Below, in pieces: positions 44,719 to 56,414 of a stretch of DNA of 64,000 nucleotides (positions are counted from its first letter, which is position 1; each line of letters starts with the position of its first letter). A program made the position numbers and the translations under genes. Source of the DNA: Hemerocallis citrina (lineage: Eukaryota > Streptophyta > Magnoliopsida > Asparagales > Asphodelaceae). The DNA lies in assembly GCA_017893485.1 (NCBI GenBank), contig CM030362.1:35533565-35597564 (forward strand). The letters are read 5' to 3'. The notes beneath the pieces are model-generated. The model was given only the letters and a program-made list of their open reading frames with translations, was not told the DNA's origin and did no database searches.

Positions 44719-46740
44719 GAAAATTTCGAATTTTTTCCCAAACTGTCCCACTTTTTGAATGTTTTTCCTAACTGCGCTACTTTTTTTAAAAAATTTCCAA
44801 ACTGGCTCACTCGCTTTCTGAAAAAGCGAGTTTGGTTAAAAATATGTCGCTTTTTCAGAAAGCGAGTGTGAGACTTTTGATTTTCGAAAGCGTAGACTCG
44901 CTTTCTGAAAAAGCGACCTATTTTTAACCAAACCCGCTTTTTCAAAAAGCAACTATATTATTTTGGTAAATACTTTCGAAAGTGGATTAGTTTGGTAAAT
45001 ACTTTTAGAAAGTGGATTATTGGGATAAATACTTTCAGAAAGTGGATCATTTTGATAATAAGTTTCTCTTCTCTCATCCTGGTATTTGTTCTTTTTCTTT
45101 TTTGGTTGATGCATTTTGTTGAACAGTTGGTGTGCATTAATATTTGAGGTTGGTATTAGAAATGGATAGTTGGGTCAATTTGTTGGGGTGTCCTGCAGAT
45201 GCGTTTTTTATTTGGATGAGATTAGATCTATAACGAGGAAGAAATTCTTGTTTTATGGATTTGTGAAAAAGGTGAGGTTATAGCTTTGGGGTTTTCGTTT
45301 TTCGGGAGATTTGAAGAGATTCTTGATTGAATATTATTGGGAGCTTGATTATTATTCTCTATCTGTTAATGGGCAAGCATTAGAATTAGGGTCCTTTTTA
45401 TTTTAAAATATGAAATTGTCACTTTTGTGTAACAAAACTTATAATTTTTTTTTAAAAGAAATGATTTTATAATTTGTTCTTTAGATTTAATTGCAGGATT
45501 TGACGAAAGCATACTAAGGATTATAGGAAGTCTTTATCCTGACTATAGTTTTATCATTTAGGAATTTGGTACCTAATAGCAGTTGATGATAGTCTCTTTC
45601 TTCAAGTCTTGCGCATCTGACCATACTTTGATGGAAGCAACTGAACTTTAGCCTCTATACTCAATCGTGTGAAGAAAATGTTGATGTTATTTCAGAAAAA
45701 AGAAGTCAACATCTGTACCATACTTGTTGCACCTTTACATGCACTTAACTAATATTTTTTAGCTGAATGTGTGTGTGTGTTTTCTAAGGCCTGAGTTGTA
45801 GTTGTCTCACATTTATGACTTCAAAATATAGTTTTTGTGACTTACTACTTGATTGGAAAAAACTTTTTGATCATGACACTTACCACCGTTTGAAGTATAG
45901 TCAGGACAGAGACTTCCTGTAATCCTTAGTATGTCTTTCGTCAAATCCTGCAATTAAATCTAAAGAACAAATTATAAACTCATTTCTTTTATAAAAAAAA
46001 AAGTATAACTTTTGTTACACAAAAGTGACAATTTCATATTTTAAAATAATAAAGACCCTAATTCTAATGCTTGCCCATTAACAGATAGGGAATAATAATC
46101 AAACTCCCAATAATATTCAATCAAGAACCTCTTCAAATCTCCCGAAAAACGAAAACCCCAAAGCTATGACCTCACCTTTTTCACAAATCCATCAAACAAG
46201 AATTTCTTTCCCGTTTCTTTCCCGTTATAGATCTAATCTCATCCAAATCAAAAACTCATTTACAGGATACCCAAACAAATTGACACAACTATCCATTTCT
46301 AATACCAATCTCAAATATTAATGCACACCAATTGTTCGACAAAATGCATCAACCAAAAAAGAAAAAGAACAAATACCAGGTTGAGAGAAGAGGAACTTGT
46401 TACCAAAATGACCCACTTTCTGAAAGTATTTACCAAAATAACCCACTTTCTGAAAGTATATACCAAACTGATCCACTTTCGAAAGTATTTACCAAAATAA
46501 CATACTCGTTTTTTGAAAAAGCGAGTTTGGATAAAAATCGGTCGCTTTTTCAGAAAGCGAGTCTATGGTTTCGAAAATCAAAAGTCTCACATCCGCTTTC
46601 TAAAAAAGCGACCTATTTTTAACCAAATTCGCTTTTTCAAAAAGCGAGTGAGATAGTTTGAATTTTTTTTTAAAAAGTAGGATAGTTTGGAGAAAACTTT
46701 CAAAAAGTGGGACAATTTGGAAAAAAATTCGAAAATTTCA
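44719..46740. repeat. Long inverted repeat, arms about 830 bp, spacer about 348 bp
   Basis: Left arm 44719-45547 and right arm 45896-46740 are inverted copies with roughly 90-95% identity by eye. Matching pairs include GGTTGATGCATTTTGT / ACAAAATGCATCAACC, GTGCATTAATATTTGAG / CTCAAATATTAATGCAC, GGATTTGACGAAAG / CTTTCGTCAAATCC, and AATGGATAGTTG / CAACTATCCATT. The outer ends carry CGCTTTCTGAAAAAGCGA words. The spacer 45548-45895 has no ORF. A transcript across it would form a very long double-stranded RNA. Confidence 0.92.
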
Positions 46741-46761
46741 AAGACACATATATATAATATA

Positions 46762-47081
46762 TCTCTACTATTATAATGGGAGAAGGCCTTAGTGGTATTT
46801 GTCATTGATTTTTTTTTTTTTTTTTTTTTTGCCATTTTGAAGCCAGGTGACCCATTTTGGTAAATATTTTCGAAAGTGGACCAGTTTGGTAAATATTTTC
46901 GGCAGTTGATCAATTTGGAAATTATTTTCCTTTTTTTGTCCTTTTCCTTCTTCCCCGCGTGCACCTGCGAAAGTGGCCCAGTTTGGTACATATTTTCGTC
47001 AGTGGATCAGTTTGGGAATTATTTTTTTTTTTTTGTCTTTTTCCTTCTTCCTCCACGTGCATTGCACGTGCATAATACTAG
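46762..47081 (+). mobile_element. Non-autonomous Helitron (320 bp)
   Basis: Starts TCTCTACTATTATAATGGGA after an A and ends with hairpin CACGTGCATTGCACGTG, CATAATACTAG, before a T. Its interior carries TTTGGTAAATATTTTCGAAA and GTGGACCAGTTTGGTAAAT, the same motifs as the arms of the adjacent inverted repeat, plus two T homopolymers. Confidence 0.85.
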
Positions 47082-47531
47082 TATAAAATAATGGTTGAAA
47101 AAATGACATTTGAGTATAAAGTATATGGCTGATATCAGAAGGAGGATTATATGTGATGGTGTATAATGGGATTTATGAATTAGGGGGTGGGGCCCACGGT
47201 AAAGGAGAGCATGGGTTGACGTTGACGTTGCTCTGTTTGAATTCGTCAACAGCACGGGTTGACGTTGCTACCAATGGGGGCCCAACTGCTACTGTAGCTG
47301 CTGTGCATTTCAGGTAAGAATGGTAAGTGTATGAGTTAACTAAATACCATATTGGATATAATATAGATTAAAATATAATGTAAATAATAAATGCCAAGGA
47401 TGAAGAGTCATCTAATCGGTTAACCAACTTTTGAGAGGCAATCTGTGGTGGGCGGTTGTATTACATAGTATCTGATTTGTCTTATAAATTGTATAAATTG
47501 TCTGAGCTAGAGGCAGGGGTGTTACACGACC

Positions 47532-47915
47532 CGGACCCTTTAAAAAAACCCAAAAAATCAACATAAAATAAATATTCTATCCTCATCTCTCCCCTCCTTC
47601 CTCCTCAATTCTAAATCTTGCTCTTCGAAACTCGTAAGAATATTTCAATAGAACCCAGAACCGGACCCGGTCCTCACGGGTTCGGGTCCAATTTTTATAT
47701 CCGTAGGGAATCGGGTCCGGATCCGGGTAGTGAAGGATCCGACCCGACCAATACCAATGCGACCCACCATCTATGTGCGCAGTGGTTTGATTGTTGGCGA
47801 AGTCGACGTGATCAGTAAAAGAGGCTAGCCCCCTCTTTGGGGTAAACAAGGGTGCTCATAAGATGGGGCACGGCTGTATCGTCGGTGAATGACATCACCA
47901 TCATGCATTCACCTG
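47532..47915. other. Non-coding segment with GGGTCCGGATCCGG words
   Basis: Continuation of 44560-44705 after the LTR-like insertion: GGTTCGGGTCC, GGGTCCGGATCCGGG. No gene seen. Confidence 0.45.
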
Positions 47916-48460
47916 CTAATGGCAGAAATTGAGATGGGAGATGGTTTGCCGGCAAACGATAGAAGTTGAGATGGATTCGCCGTCAAAGGTGGTAACCGTT
48001 GTATGTCGGTGGATAGGCAAGTCATCGCCGAGGTGGCGTTCGAACGAGTCATCATCAAAATGGTGAACGGGCAAGCTGTTATCGAGTCTGTGAACGATCG
48101 GGTCGTTACCGAGGTAGAGAATATGCAAGTCGTCGTCAGAGGGGTGTAAAGGCAAGTCGTTGTCGGAGGGGTGTAAAGGCAAATCGTCTCCAGACTGTTG
48201 TACGGATGAGGCGTTACTAAATGGTATATGGGAAGTCGTCGCTGGAGAGGTGTACGGGTAAGTCGTTGTCAAGTTATGAATTGGTGAGTCTTCATTGTTA
48301 TGGTTGATCGATGAGTTGTCACTGTTGTGATTGATGGGGTTTTTTCTTGCATGATATTCATGGGATTGGAAAATATGTTGCAAGTTTCTTTTATTACAAT
48401 TGTAGCATGAGGAAGGACAAGCGAAATTTATAGTTTTGATGTTGTTGTTAGGATTTGTGG
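47916..48460 (-). CDS. Unrecognised ORF with internal DDLP-type repeats
   Basis: Open on the minus strand from inside the copia LTR to 47916. The part outside the LTR begins near FACPSSCYNCNKRNLQH and continues with near-repeats such as GDDLPLHPSDN, DLPLHPSDDD and LGDDLPIHRH, about 11-12 residues per unit, reflecting a degenerate 33-36-bp DNA repeat. The CYNC...H segment could be a decayed gag zinc knuckle. The upstream start falls in LTR sequence, so the true 5' end is unknown. It may be a fragment or chance frame over a minisatellite. Confidence 0.25.
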
Positions 48461-49100
48461 ATCCAAATACACGATAATGGGGTTGGAGAAGACAGATGAG
48501 AAGAAGATTTGAAGATGGAGCAAGCAACCAGCAGATGCGGGAAGTTACAGTCGACAGCAGTTGGACAATCGACCGCACATGTACAGGCAAATGTACGGTC
48601 AACCGTGCAGTCGACCGAATCTCTCTCTGTTAGACCCTACAGTCTTGAAGAAATGAATCGGTCGACCGGGCAGTCGACCGACCCACTCTCTATTGGATCC
48701 TGGATAGTCGAAGGTATGAACCAGTCGACCGTACTTGTGTTGCGGTCAACCATCGCGATTTTGATTGATGAGCGGTTAAGATTAAAAGTTGTGTAAACCT
48801 ATATATATTGTATTGTGTACGATAAGAAAGATCTAACAGCCGTCACTGAGAGAGAGGGAGATAGAGAGAAACCCTACACCTTGGTGGTGAGTTCTTGAGA
48901 AATTTTTAAACTTGTTCTTCATATTTCTAGTGGAAAACACAGGAGTACCTCTGCGTGGGGAAGTATCCGTTGCATTAGGTGAACCTCAAAAAAATCTCAT
49001 GTTATTGTGTGTTGCTTTTGGTTGTTCTTTGTTCTCTTGCTTTTGATTCTATTATTTTTGCATCTTTGTTGGTGAGTTATTCTGCAGTTAAAACTCAACA
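48446..49100 (+). repeat. 5' LTR of the Tork-like element
   Basis: 655 bp, TGTTAGGATTTG...AACTCAACA. Between 48540 and 48760 it holds paired CAGTCGACCG and GGTCGACCG words. CCTATATATATTGTATTG near 48800 is the probable TATA region. Confidence 0.9.
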
Positions 49101-49101
49101 A

Positions 49102-49117
49102 AGTGGTATCAGAACAC
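49102..49117 (+). promoter_or_regulatory. Primer binding site (tRNA-Met)
   Basis: AGTGGTATCAGAACAC directly after the LTR. One base differs from the canonical TGGTATCAGAGC. Confidence 0.85.
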
Positions 49118-49139
49118 TAGGTTGGTAGCATTGATTAAG

Positions 49140-52100
49140 ATGGGGAACAAGAGTAGATTCAAGCAGTTCGATGGAACAGATTTCATGATGTGGAAGATCC
49201 AAATGGTTGCGTATCTCCAACAGAAGGATCTAGATGATCCATTGTTTGGTCTGAAGCCAGAAGGGGCGAAGGTCGATCCGGTTGTATTAGCGGTCTGGAG
49301 TAGATTGGATCAGAAAGCACTTTGACAGATTCAGTTGTCGCTGAGTAGGAAGTCGCTATTTCACATTGAGAAGGCAAAGACCATGAAGGAGGTAATGGAG
49401 ATCTCGACAGATATGTTTGAGAAACCGAATGCAGTGATCCAGATCCTACGCCTAAAGAAGTTGGTTAACTTGAAGCTATCGGAAAGGGGTTCGGTTGCAG
49501 AGCACATCAACAATTTCTATATGGTTTAAAATTAGATGGAATCGTCGGGTTTAAAGTTTGAGGAGATGGTACAATTATTGTTGTTGATATTCAGTCTTTC
49601 CGATAGTTACGGCACAGTAGAGCAGACTGTTACAAGCACCATGACTGATATAACAACTCTAAAGAACGTTATTAGCAGTATTACCAATGCGAGGAGTATA
49701 AGAAAGCACAAAGTAGGGTTACAGGTAGCCAATATGGTAAGTATTGAATCCCGTCTAGAAGAATTGTGTTTATCAGTTGGATTTAATATTATGCAAGATG
49801 ATTGGTGTATAAACTCATGTGCTTTTTATCATTGTACCCCCATGAGGGATGTTTTTGAGGATTACAGTGCATGTAATTTTGGTGCAGTTTCAGTTAGAAA
49901 TGGGCAAATATGTCCAGTTGTAGGTAAAGGCACAGTGAGAGTGAAGGCTCGCAATGGTGGGCAATTGGTCTTGAATGACACAAAACATATTCCAAGTTTG
50001 AAGAAGAACTTAATCTCAACTAACAAACTAGACAAAGAAGGATTTACAACAACTTTTGGGCATGGTGAACGGAATGTGACTACAGGTGCCAGGTTGGTGG
50101 CAAAAGGAAAACGTGGTGACACGTTGTACTTATTCAAAGGAGGTGATTCAGGTGATATTATTGCTACAGCATCAGCAGGTAGTTCATCTTCGATTCTATG
50201 GCATGCCATGTTGGGACACCTTGGTGAAAAGGGTGTCAAGCAACTTTGTTCTAGGGATCTTTTGTCAGGGGTTAAGAAGGTTGAGATGGATTTCTGTGAG
50301 AATTGCGTGATGGGAAAACAGAAGACAGTTAGCTTTCAGTTGAATGGGCGTGAGAAGAAGCTTTGGAAGCTAGAGTTGGTACATACAGATGTGTGGGGTC
50401 CAGCTCAAGAATTCTCTTATGGTGGTAAGAGATACTTCGTTATCTTCATAGATTATGCTACAATAAAAGTTTGGGTTCAAGCAATTTGCGAGAAATCAGA
50501 GGTGTTTGTTGCATTCAAAGCTTGGAAGGTCAGAGTTGAGAATGAGACGGGTTGCAAAGTGAAAGCAATAAAGTCAGACAATGGAGATGAGTACACAAGC
50601 AAAGAGTTTATTGACTGTCTGGCGAATGAAGGTATCAGAGGAATCAAGACAGTTCCTAAGACTCCACATGAGAATGGTGTAGCAGAAAGAATGAACCGCA
50701 CGATACTCGAAAGGGCGAGATGCATGAAACTTCATGCGGGTCTTCCAGTCCATCTTTGGGCCGCTACAGTGGATACAGCTATGTACTTGATTAATCGTTG
50801 CTCGTCGAGTGCCCTTGATGGGGCCATTCCGCAAGAATTATGGTCAGGTAAAACTGTCAATTATTCGTATTTGAAAGTTTATGGTTGTATTGTATATTCA
50901 CAAATTGACATGGAAGAAAAAAAGAAACTGGATTCTAAGTCCAGGAGGTGTGTATTCATTGGCTACGACAGCGATCAGTATGGTTACAGACTTTGAGATT
51001 TTGTGGATAACAAGGTCATTCACAGCAGGAATGTAGTATTCAATGAAGAGGTGCTATACAAGAACAGGTACACAGGTCAAGATAGTACAACCAGTTCAGA
51101 GTCAGATTATGGTTCAGACTCAGACTTAGATTCTGATTCTAAAGGTGGTCCTAATGGAATGGGCCCTACAGTGCAGTAGCAGGTACATGTACCACATGCA
51201 ATACAGAAGGCTCATGGTGAGCCTATTGGGAATGAGAAGGTTATCCAGGACGAACAGGTACAACCAGAGCAGTTCGGGGAATTTGAACTGGTCAGTTAAC
51301 CGGTACCCACATTGAGGAGATCGACACGAGAGAGAAGGCTAACCAAGATATTTGATCCATCAGCTAGTATTGTTCACGAGCATATTTTGTACATGGATTT
51401 AGGAGAGCCAGAGACTCATAAGAAGGCTTTGAGGGATGAGACTCAAATTCAGTGGGAGTTAGCCATGAGGGATGAAATGAACTCTTTGGAACAGAACCAA
51501 ACTTAGGAGTTGACCGAGTTACCTACAGAGAAACGGGCTCTTATGAACAAATGAGTTTTTAGAGTAAAGGATGAGGCAGATGGCAGTAAGAGGTATAAGG
51601 CAAGGCCTGTTGTGAAAGGATTCTCTCAAAGAGAAAGTGTTGATTACAGTAAGATCTTTGCACCGGTTGTGATGATGGCTTCAATTAAGGTTCTGCTTAG
51701 TATTGTGGTAGTTGAAGACTTGTACTTAGAGCAGTTGGATGTGAAAACATCATTTCTCCATGGTGATGTTGAAGAAGAGCTGTACATGAAATAACCCACA
51801 GGTTTTGAAGCTAAAGGAAAAGAAGATATGGTGTGTCGACTGAGGAAGAGTCTTTATGGGCTTAAACAGGCACCACGATAATGGTACTTAAAGTTTGATT
51901 GCTTTATGAGAGGAAAAGGTTTCGATAGGTGCAAAATAGATCATTGTATGTATGTTCGTAGATATGAGGACAATGATATAGTTACCTTGGTATTGTCTAT
52001 GGACAACCTGTTGTTAGCCGGTTCATGTATGGAGAAGATCAAGGAAGTTAAGAAAATGCTGGCTTCGGAGTTTTCTTTGAAGGACTTGGGTGAAGCAAAA

Positions 52101-52496
52101 CAAATTATGGACATAAAGATTAGTAGAGACAGGAAAAGCAAGAAGCTTTGGTTATCTCAAGCGGACTATGTGAAGAAGATGTTGAAGAGATTTAATATGG
52201 ATAGCGCGATGCTAGTCACTTATCCCTTGGCTACTCACTTCAAGTTATCGATGGACTTGTGTCCAAGACAGAGGCAGAGATGGAGGAAATGACTGCTATT
52301 CTTTATGCCTCAGCCGTTGGGAGTTTACTGTATGTGATGGTATCTTCAAGACCAGACATTGCACATGAAATGGGACTTGTCAGCCGTTACATGAAGAATC
52401 TAGGTAAACAGCATTGGGATGTAGTAAAGTGGATTCTTAAATATCTAGCAGGTACTTCAGATTTTTCTCTTTGTTTTGGGAAAGATTCTTTGCAAA
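49140..52496 (+). pseudogene. Copia gag-pol (Tork/Tnt1-like), multiply interrupted
   Basis: Gag starts MGNKSRFKQFDGTDFMMWK. The longest intact piece, 49536-50996, spans a protease remnant (WCINSCAFYHCTPMRD; the catalytic D-S-G is not preserved), pre-integrase (ILWHAMLGHLGEKGVKQL) and integrase (LVHTDVWGPAQEFSYGG, AIKSDNGDEYTS, PHENGVAERMN). RT follows (DYSKIFAPVVMMASIKVL, QLDVKTSFLHGDVEEELY), with SMDNLLLAG where the Y-V-D-D catalytic box should be, and CRLRKSLYGLKQAPR before a stop. RNase H starts near 52290 and is broken at 52496. Stops include TGA at 49323, TAG at 51506 and TAA at 51792, plus a frameshift near 52265. Confidence 0.88.
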
Positions 52497-52501
52497 TACA
52501 T

Positions 52502-55500
52502 TGTAATGCCCTGATTTTTCAATTAATGAAAAATTATTTATTTTGCACGTAGTGTGCACGTGCAATATTTTGGTTGAATTAAATCTTATAATTATTTTCA
52601 TTGTGATGGATATAGATATTTTAATTTGTGCTTTCAAATTATTTTATACAAAAAGCCTTCTTTTAAATGGATAAAAAGCCTTTTCTTTTAAAAAGCCCAA
52701 AATTTAATTAATTTATTTATTTCAAATTAATTATTTTGGCCCATAAACTAAAACCCATGAGTCAATCTATTTTTAAATGACTTGTAATGTAGAATACAAA
52801 CTAGAATTTATTTTTATATAAAATAAGATGTACAATTTTGGACCTAGTTGCATGCACGTGCACTACACGTACACGTGCAATATGCACTTTCTCCTAACAT
52901 GGCCGGTTGCATTCTTTGGAGGGAAACTCAAATTTTGAGTGGAGTCATGGAGTGATGGTTATTGGATCATGGGTAGTTTGTGTAACTCCTCATTAAATCT
53001 CCACCATTTGTTCCTAACTCCTACTTCAATCCCAGCCATCTATTTCCCTTGATTTTTAGTATAAATACCCCCCCCCCCCCCCCATGGCTAGTTATTTTGT
53101 GCTTAATATTCTCTTCCAAACCTATAGTTTAATAGTATTATCTAGTAGTATTTTGTGAGTTAAAAGATTTGAGTTGTGAGTGGGTTTTGTGCTTGCTTTC
53201 AATCAAGAAGAAGGAGAGGCCGGCTATTCAAAGGAGGAGAGCTCGGGTTGGAGGCTTATGCGTGCATCAAGGAGGAGGAGCATTTCGTTGCAAGGACATT
53301 TGTCTAGGAGATTGCTAATTGTTCTTTTCTTCAATAAGGTGGGTAGATTCTCCATATTTCTAACTTAGAAATGCATGCTAGTTTAATTAGAAAAAAATTG
53401 AAGCATGAAAATGATTAAGAAGAGCACACTTGAATTGGGAAAAAATGACTTCTTGAATGATTGAAATGTGGACATACACATTGATATGTGGTTCTATTAT
53501 TTAAGTTGTATGTGGATTGATTAGAATCATGGATTGATTGATAGAAAACACATTTTTTCCATCAAGAATTACACACAAAAGTTAGTTGCTTGATTATACC
53601 ATTTTCATGTGTTAAATAGATCCTTTGTGTTGATATGGGCATGAATAAATTAAAATATGTGTTTTATGTTAGGTAAATGATTAAAGTCAGAGAATTAAGG
53701 TGAAAATTCATTGATAAAAAGATTAGAATGCTACAATGCGAAGAAATGTCGAAAAGAGAAGAAATGTAGTATTATAATGTATAATTTGAATTAGTGTATG
53801 AAAATATGTTTTAATTGTTACAAAAATTATTTTGCTCATACTGGTATGTAAATTATGTGAAGTAGTATTAATCTGGAGTTGTACAGTAATTTTTATGATG
53901 ACTAAATGAAATTGGGACTAGTTGAATATCGAAATGTTCTAAATAACAGAGAGCACGGATTAAATGAATATGCAATTATATTAGTAACAACCTGAGCACG
54001 TAGCTTAAGTGGTCATAGGGTGTGGTTGGGTTCCCTGTGGTGATCGGTTCGAATCCTCTGGCCAACACATTTTATTCCATGTTTTTTTTAAAAAAAAAGA
54101 AGAGCAGCAGCCGAGAGCTCTTATGGCTCTCAGCGCCTCTTTATGACGCCAGTAACATCCGGCCTATTGGTCGTGGCTTTCGGTTGGGTTCTCTGGGGTG
54201 CTGGGTTCGAATCTTGCCCTCGCAAGATTGAAAAATCTTTTTTTGGGGGTTTTTAATTGTCCAAAAATTATGAAAAAATATGGTTATTCTTCTAAAAATA
54301 TATGAGACTTTATAAAAATGATTTGAGAATTATTGCATGATAAAATGTGATTTGAGAATAAAATGTGTAATGAGCACTATGGTATATAAGTGTATTTTTG
54401 GGAAAATTATAATTTGCAAAAAGAAATTAAAATGAAGAATTAGAAGATTAATAGAGTAAAGATTGAAGTGATATTATGTGATGGATGTGAATTGTGAGTA
54501 TTCGTTAGTAATGTGTAGTATTTCACATTTGAGAACGATGTGACAACTATGAAATGTGAATTATTCTCGTTGGAGAATAGTGCGACAAATTATGATGCGT
54601 GAATATCCATCTTGATTGAACACTAGTGATGTGGGTTTTTAAGGTGAATATAATAATTCATGAGTACATGAGGAATAGTTGAAATTAATGTATAATTGTG
54701 GAATATTGAATGAATTAGAAATCATGATCGGAAAAGTGGAATGCTTTTGAGTATGATAACTCAACATGAAAATTTATGAGTTAGAAATGCTCATTTTTGG
54801 AAATTGTGAAATGAAAATTGAAACAAAAAGAGTAGCTAAGTCTCCCCCGGCATTTGGAAATAAATGAAATAAAATATTAAAATGAAAGACCAAGGTTGGT
54901 CATGTTGAATGAATGATAAGTCCGGTTTAGTGGAGAGGCTAACTCTAAAAGCTTTGATTTTATTCATGATTTTTAATAAAAATTAAGGATTAATACATAG
55001 TGAAGACGTGATGAAAGTAAGAGAAAAACATTGAGTATAAGGGCCATTGGATAGCGGCGAGAGCGTATCCCAGGATGTCCCATGATGAGTCTGGACGAGG
55101 ATACTGCTCCAGAGTACCGTCCCGGTGGCGACGCTCGTGGAATGTTTGAAGACTACGGGTGGTGTCATGTCTATGGTAGGAGCTGAATTACCACAGGATG
55201 TTTGCATGATGAGTCATGTCAGCGATGGGATTCCCTCCAGGGCGCCTAGACATGAGTTCGTAGGTCAGAAAACATCTAGGATACTTACCGTAGTTACAGT
55301 AGTAGATTAAGTCATGACGAGGGATTGAATCCTACAAAGATGAAGAACGATTAAGGGCTTACCCTCGGACCTATGTAGTATGGGATGCATAGAATCCGAA
55401 CAAGTGCGCATTAGTGTCATATAATATAAATAAATGCATTAAGGACTAAGTGCACAATCACAACACAACATCAATAGGGTAGTCCCTTTAGTTTGATATG

Positions 55501-55857
55501 TGACAAGTTTGTGTTTGCTAAATATGAAAAATAAGTTATACTATTTCCGGCATAGAGAGGATGGCCGTGTATAATGATCGTCGGTTGAATAAACTGACGC
55601 ACCCATAGTCTTATATGCAGGTAAATGGCTTGATATAGATTAAAGAGGAACAAATGCTTAAAGATGATACAATGTTGTTGTATATTTGTTTCATTGTTGT
55701 AAATTTTACTTCCGCTGTGCAACATAAAGTGTAATATTGATGTAAACTCTGATGTAAAGTGAAAAGTTTAAATTTCCTTGTAAAATTGTACTAAAGGAAG
55801 CGGAAAGATCCTTTAGAACATCTCGAATTTAGTGTATTTGGGATTCGGGGCGTTACA
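52502..55857 (+). mobile_element. Solo LTR, Tekay/Del-like gypsy, TSD TACAT
   Basis: 3356 bp, TGTAATGCCCTGATTTTTC...GGATTCGGGGCGTTACA, with TACAT at 52497-52501 and 55858-55862. It shares its 3' third with 21459-24109, including GGATGGCCGTGTATAATGA, TATATGCAGGTAAATGGC and TTCCTTGTAAAATTGTAC. It contains a C homopolymer at 53068-53083 and two tRNA-like B boxes at 54046 and 54204. No coding domains. Confidence 0.87.
53990..54245 (+). mobile_element. Candidate tRNA-derived SINE-like sequence, two B boxes
   Basis: TAGCTTAAGTGG (A-box-like, 54001-54012) and GGTTCGAATCC (B box, 54046-54056) are spaced as in a tRNA promoter. A T/A-rich tract follows. A second unit has CGGCCTATTGGTCGTGG and GGTTCGAATCT at 54204-54214 followed by a T run. 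The region does not fold as a full tRNA cloverleaf with an acceptor stem that I can see, so a SINE or tRNA relic is more likely than an active tRNA gene. Confidence 0.45.
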
Positions 55858-55862
55858 TACAT

Positions 55863-56345
55863 GGTTATGTGGATGCGGATTTTCTGGGCGATCGTGATAG
55901 TTGCAGAAGTACTACAGGATATGTGTTTATAGTTGGAGGAACAATTGTCAGTTGGGCTTCACAGTTACAAAAGGTTCTAGCACGGTCAACCACGTAGTCA
56001 GAGTATATGGCACTTACAGAAGCAACGAAGGACATATTGTGAATTTTGGAGCTTATAAAACAGTTGGGCAGGAAGCAACCCATAGGAGACCTATGGTGTG
56101 ACAGTCAAAGTGTAGTTTTCTTGGCAAAAAACTCAGCATATCACTCTAGGACTCGGTACATTCAAATAAGGTATCATTTTATTAGAATGGCAGTTGAGAA
56201 GAAATTGTTGAAGCTATTTAAGATTCTTGGAACTAAGAATTCGGCGGATATACTCACAAAGGTAGTGGATAGCAAGAAACATCAGTTTTGCTACTATCAG
56301 ATTATCTTCAGGTTAATTGATGAGGAGACGCGCAGAGGCACGGGC
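55863..56345 (+). pseudogene. Copia RNase H and C-terminus of the Tork-like pol
   Basis: Resumes after the solo LTR with GYVDADFLGDRDSCRSTTGY, TIVSWASQLQ, SEYMALTEATK, DLWCDSQSVVFLAKNSAYHS and FKILGTKNSADILTKV. These are the usual copia RNase H landmarks. At least two in-frame stops, before SEYMAL and after DIL. Confidence 0.88.
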
Positions 56346-56414
56346 CTAGACTAGACCAATGGAAGAATGAAGAACAAGTTGGACACTTCGTGTATATGTC
56401 TCCAGGTGGGAGAT

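Larger units (their letters stand above)
44706..47526 (+). mobile_element. LTR-like insertion (TG...CA), TSD CGACC
   Basis: Begins TGTAACATCCCGTGAAAAT and ends CAGGGGTGTTACA, with CGACC at 44701-44705 and 47527-47531. The last about 120 bp match, on the same strand, the reverse complement of the TRIM LTRs near 61147 (AGAGTCATCTAATCGGTTAA; GTATTACATAGTATCTGA). Most of the body is a long inverted repeat followed by a small Helitron. A solo LTR that acquired these sequences, or a composite non-autonomous element, are both possible. Confidence 0.7.

Noticed and set aside
44454..44945. Minus-strand ORF with repeated KRVWLKIGRFFRKRV-like units
   Set aside because: Arises from the CGCTTTCTGAAAAAGCGA palindromes of the inverted repeat and the CCGGATC words. 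It crosses the insertion boundary at 44706.
47916..48602. Full 228-codon ORF as a real gene start
   Set aside because: Its first part is translated from the copia LTR (48446 onward), so the N-terminus cannot be native.
54001..54075. Functional tRNA gene
   Set aside because: A and B boxes are present but I could not form a complete acceptor stem and cloverleaf, so a SINE or tRNA relic is preferred.
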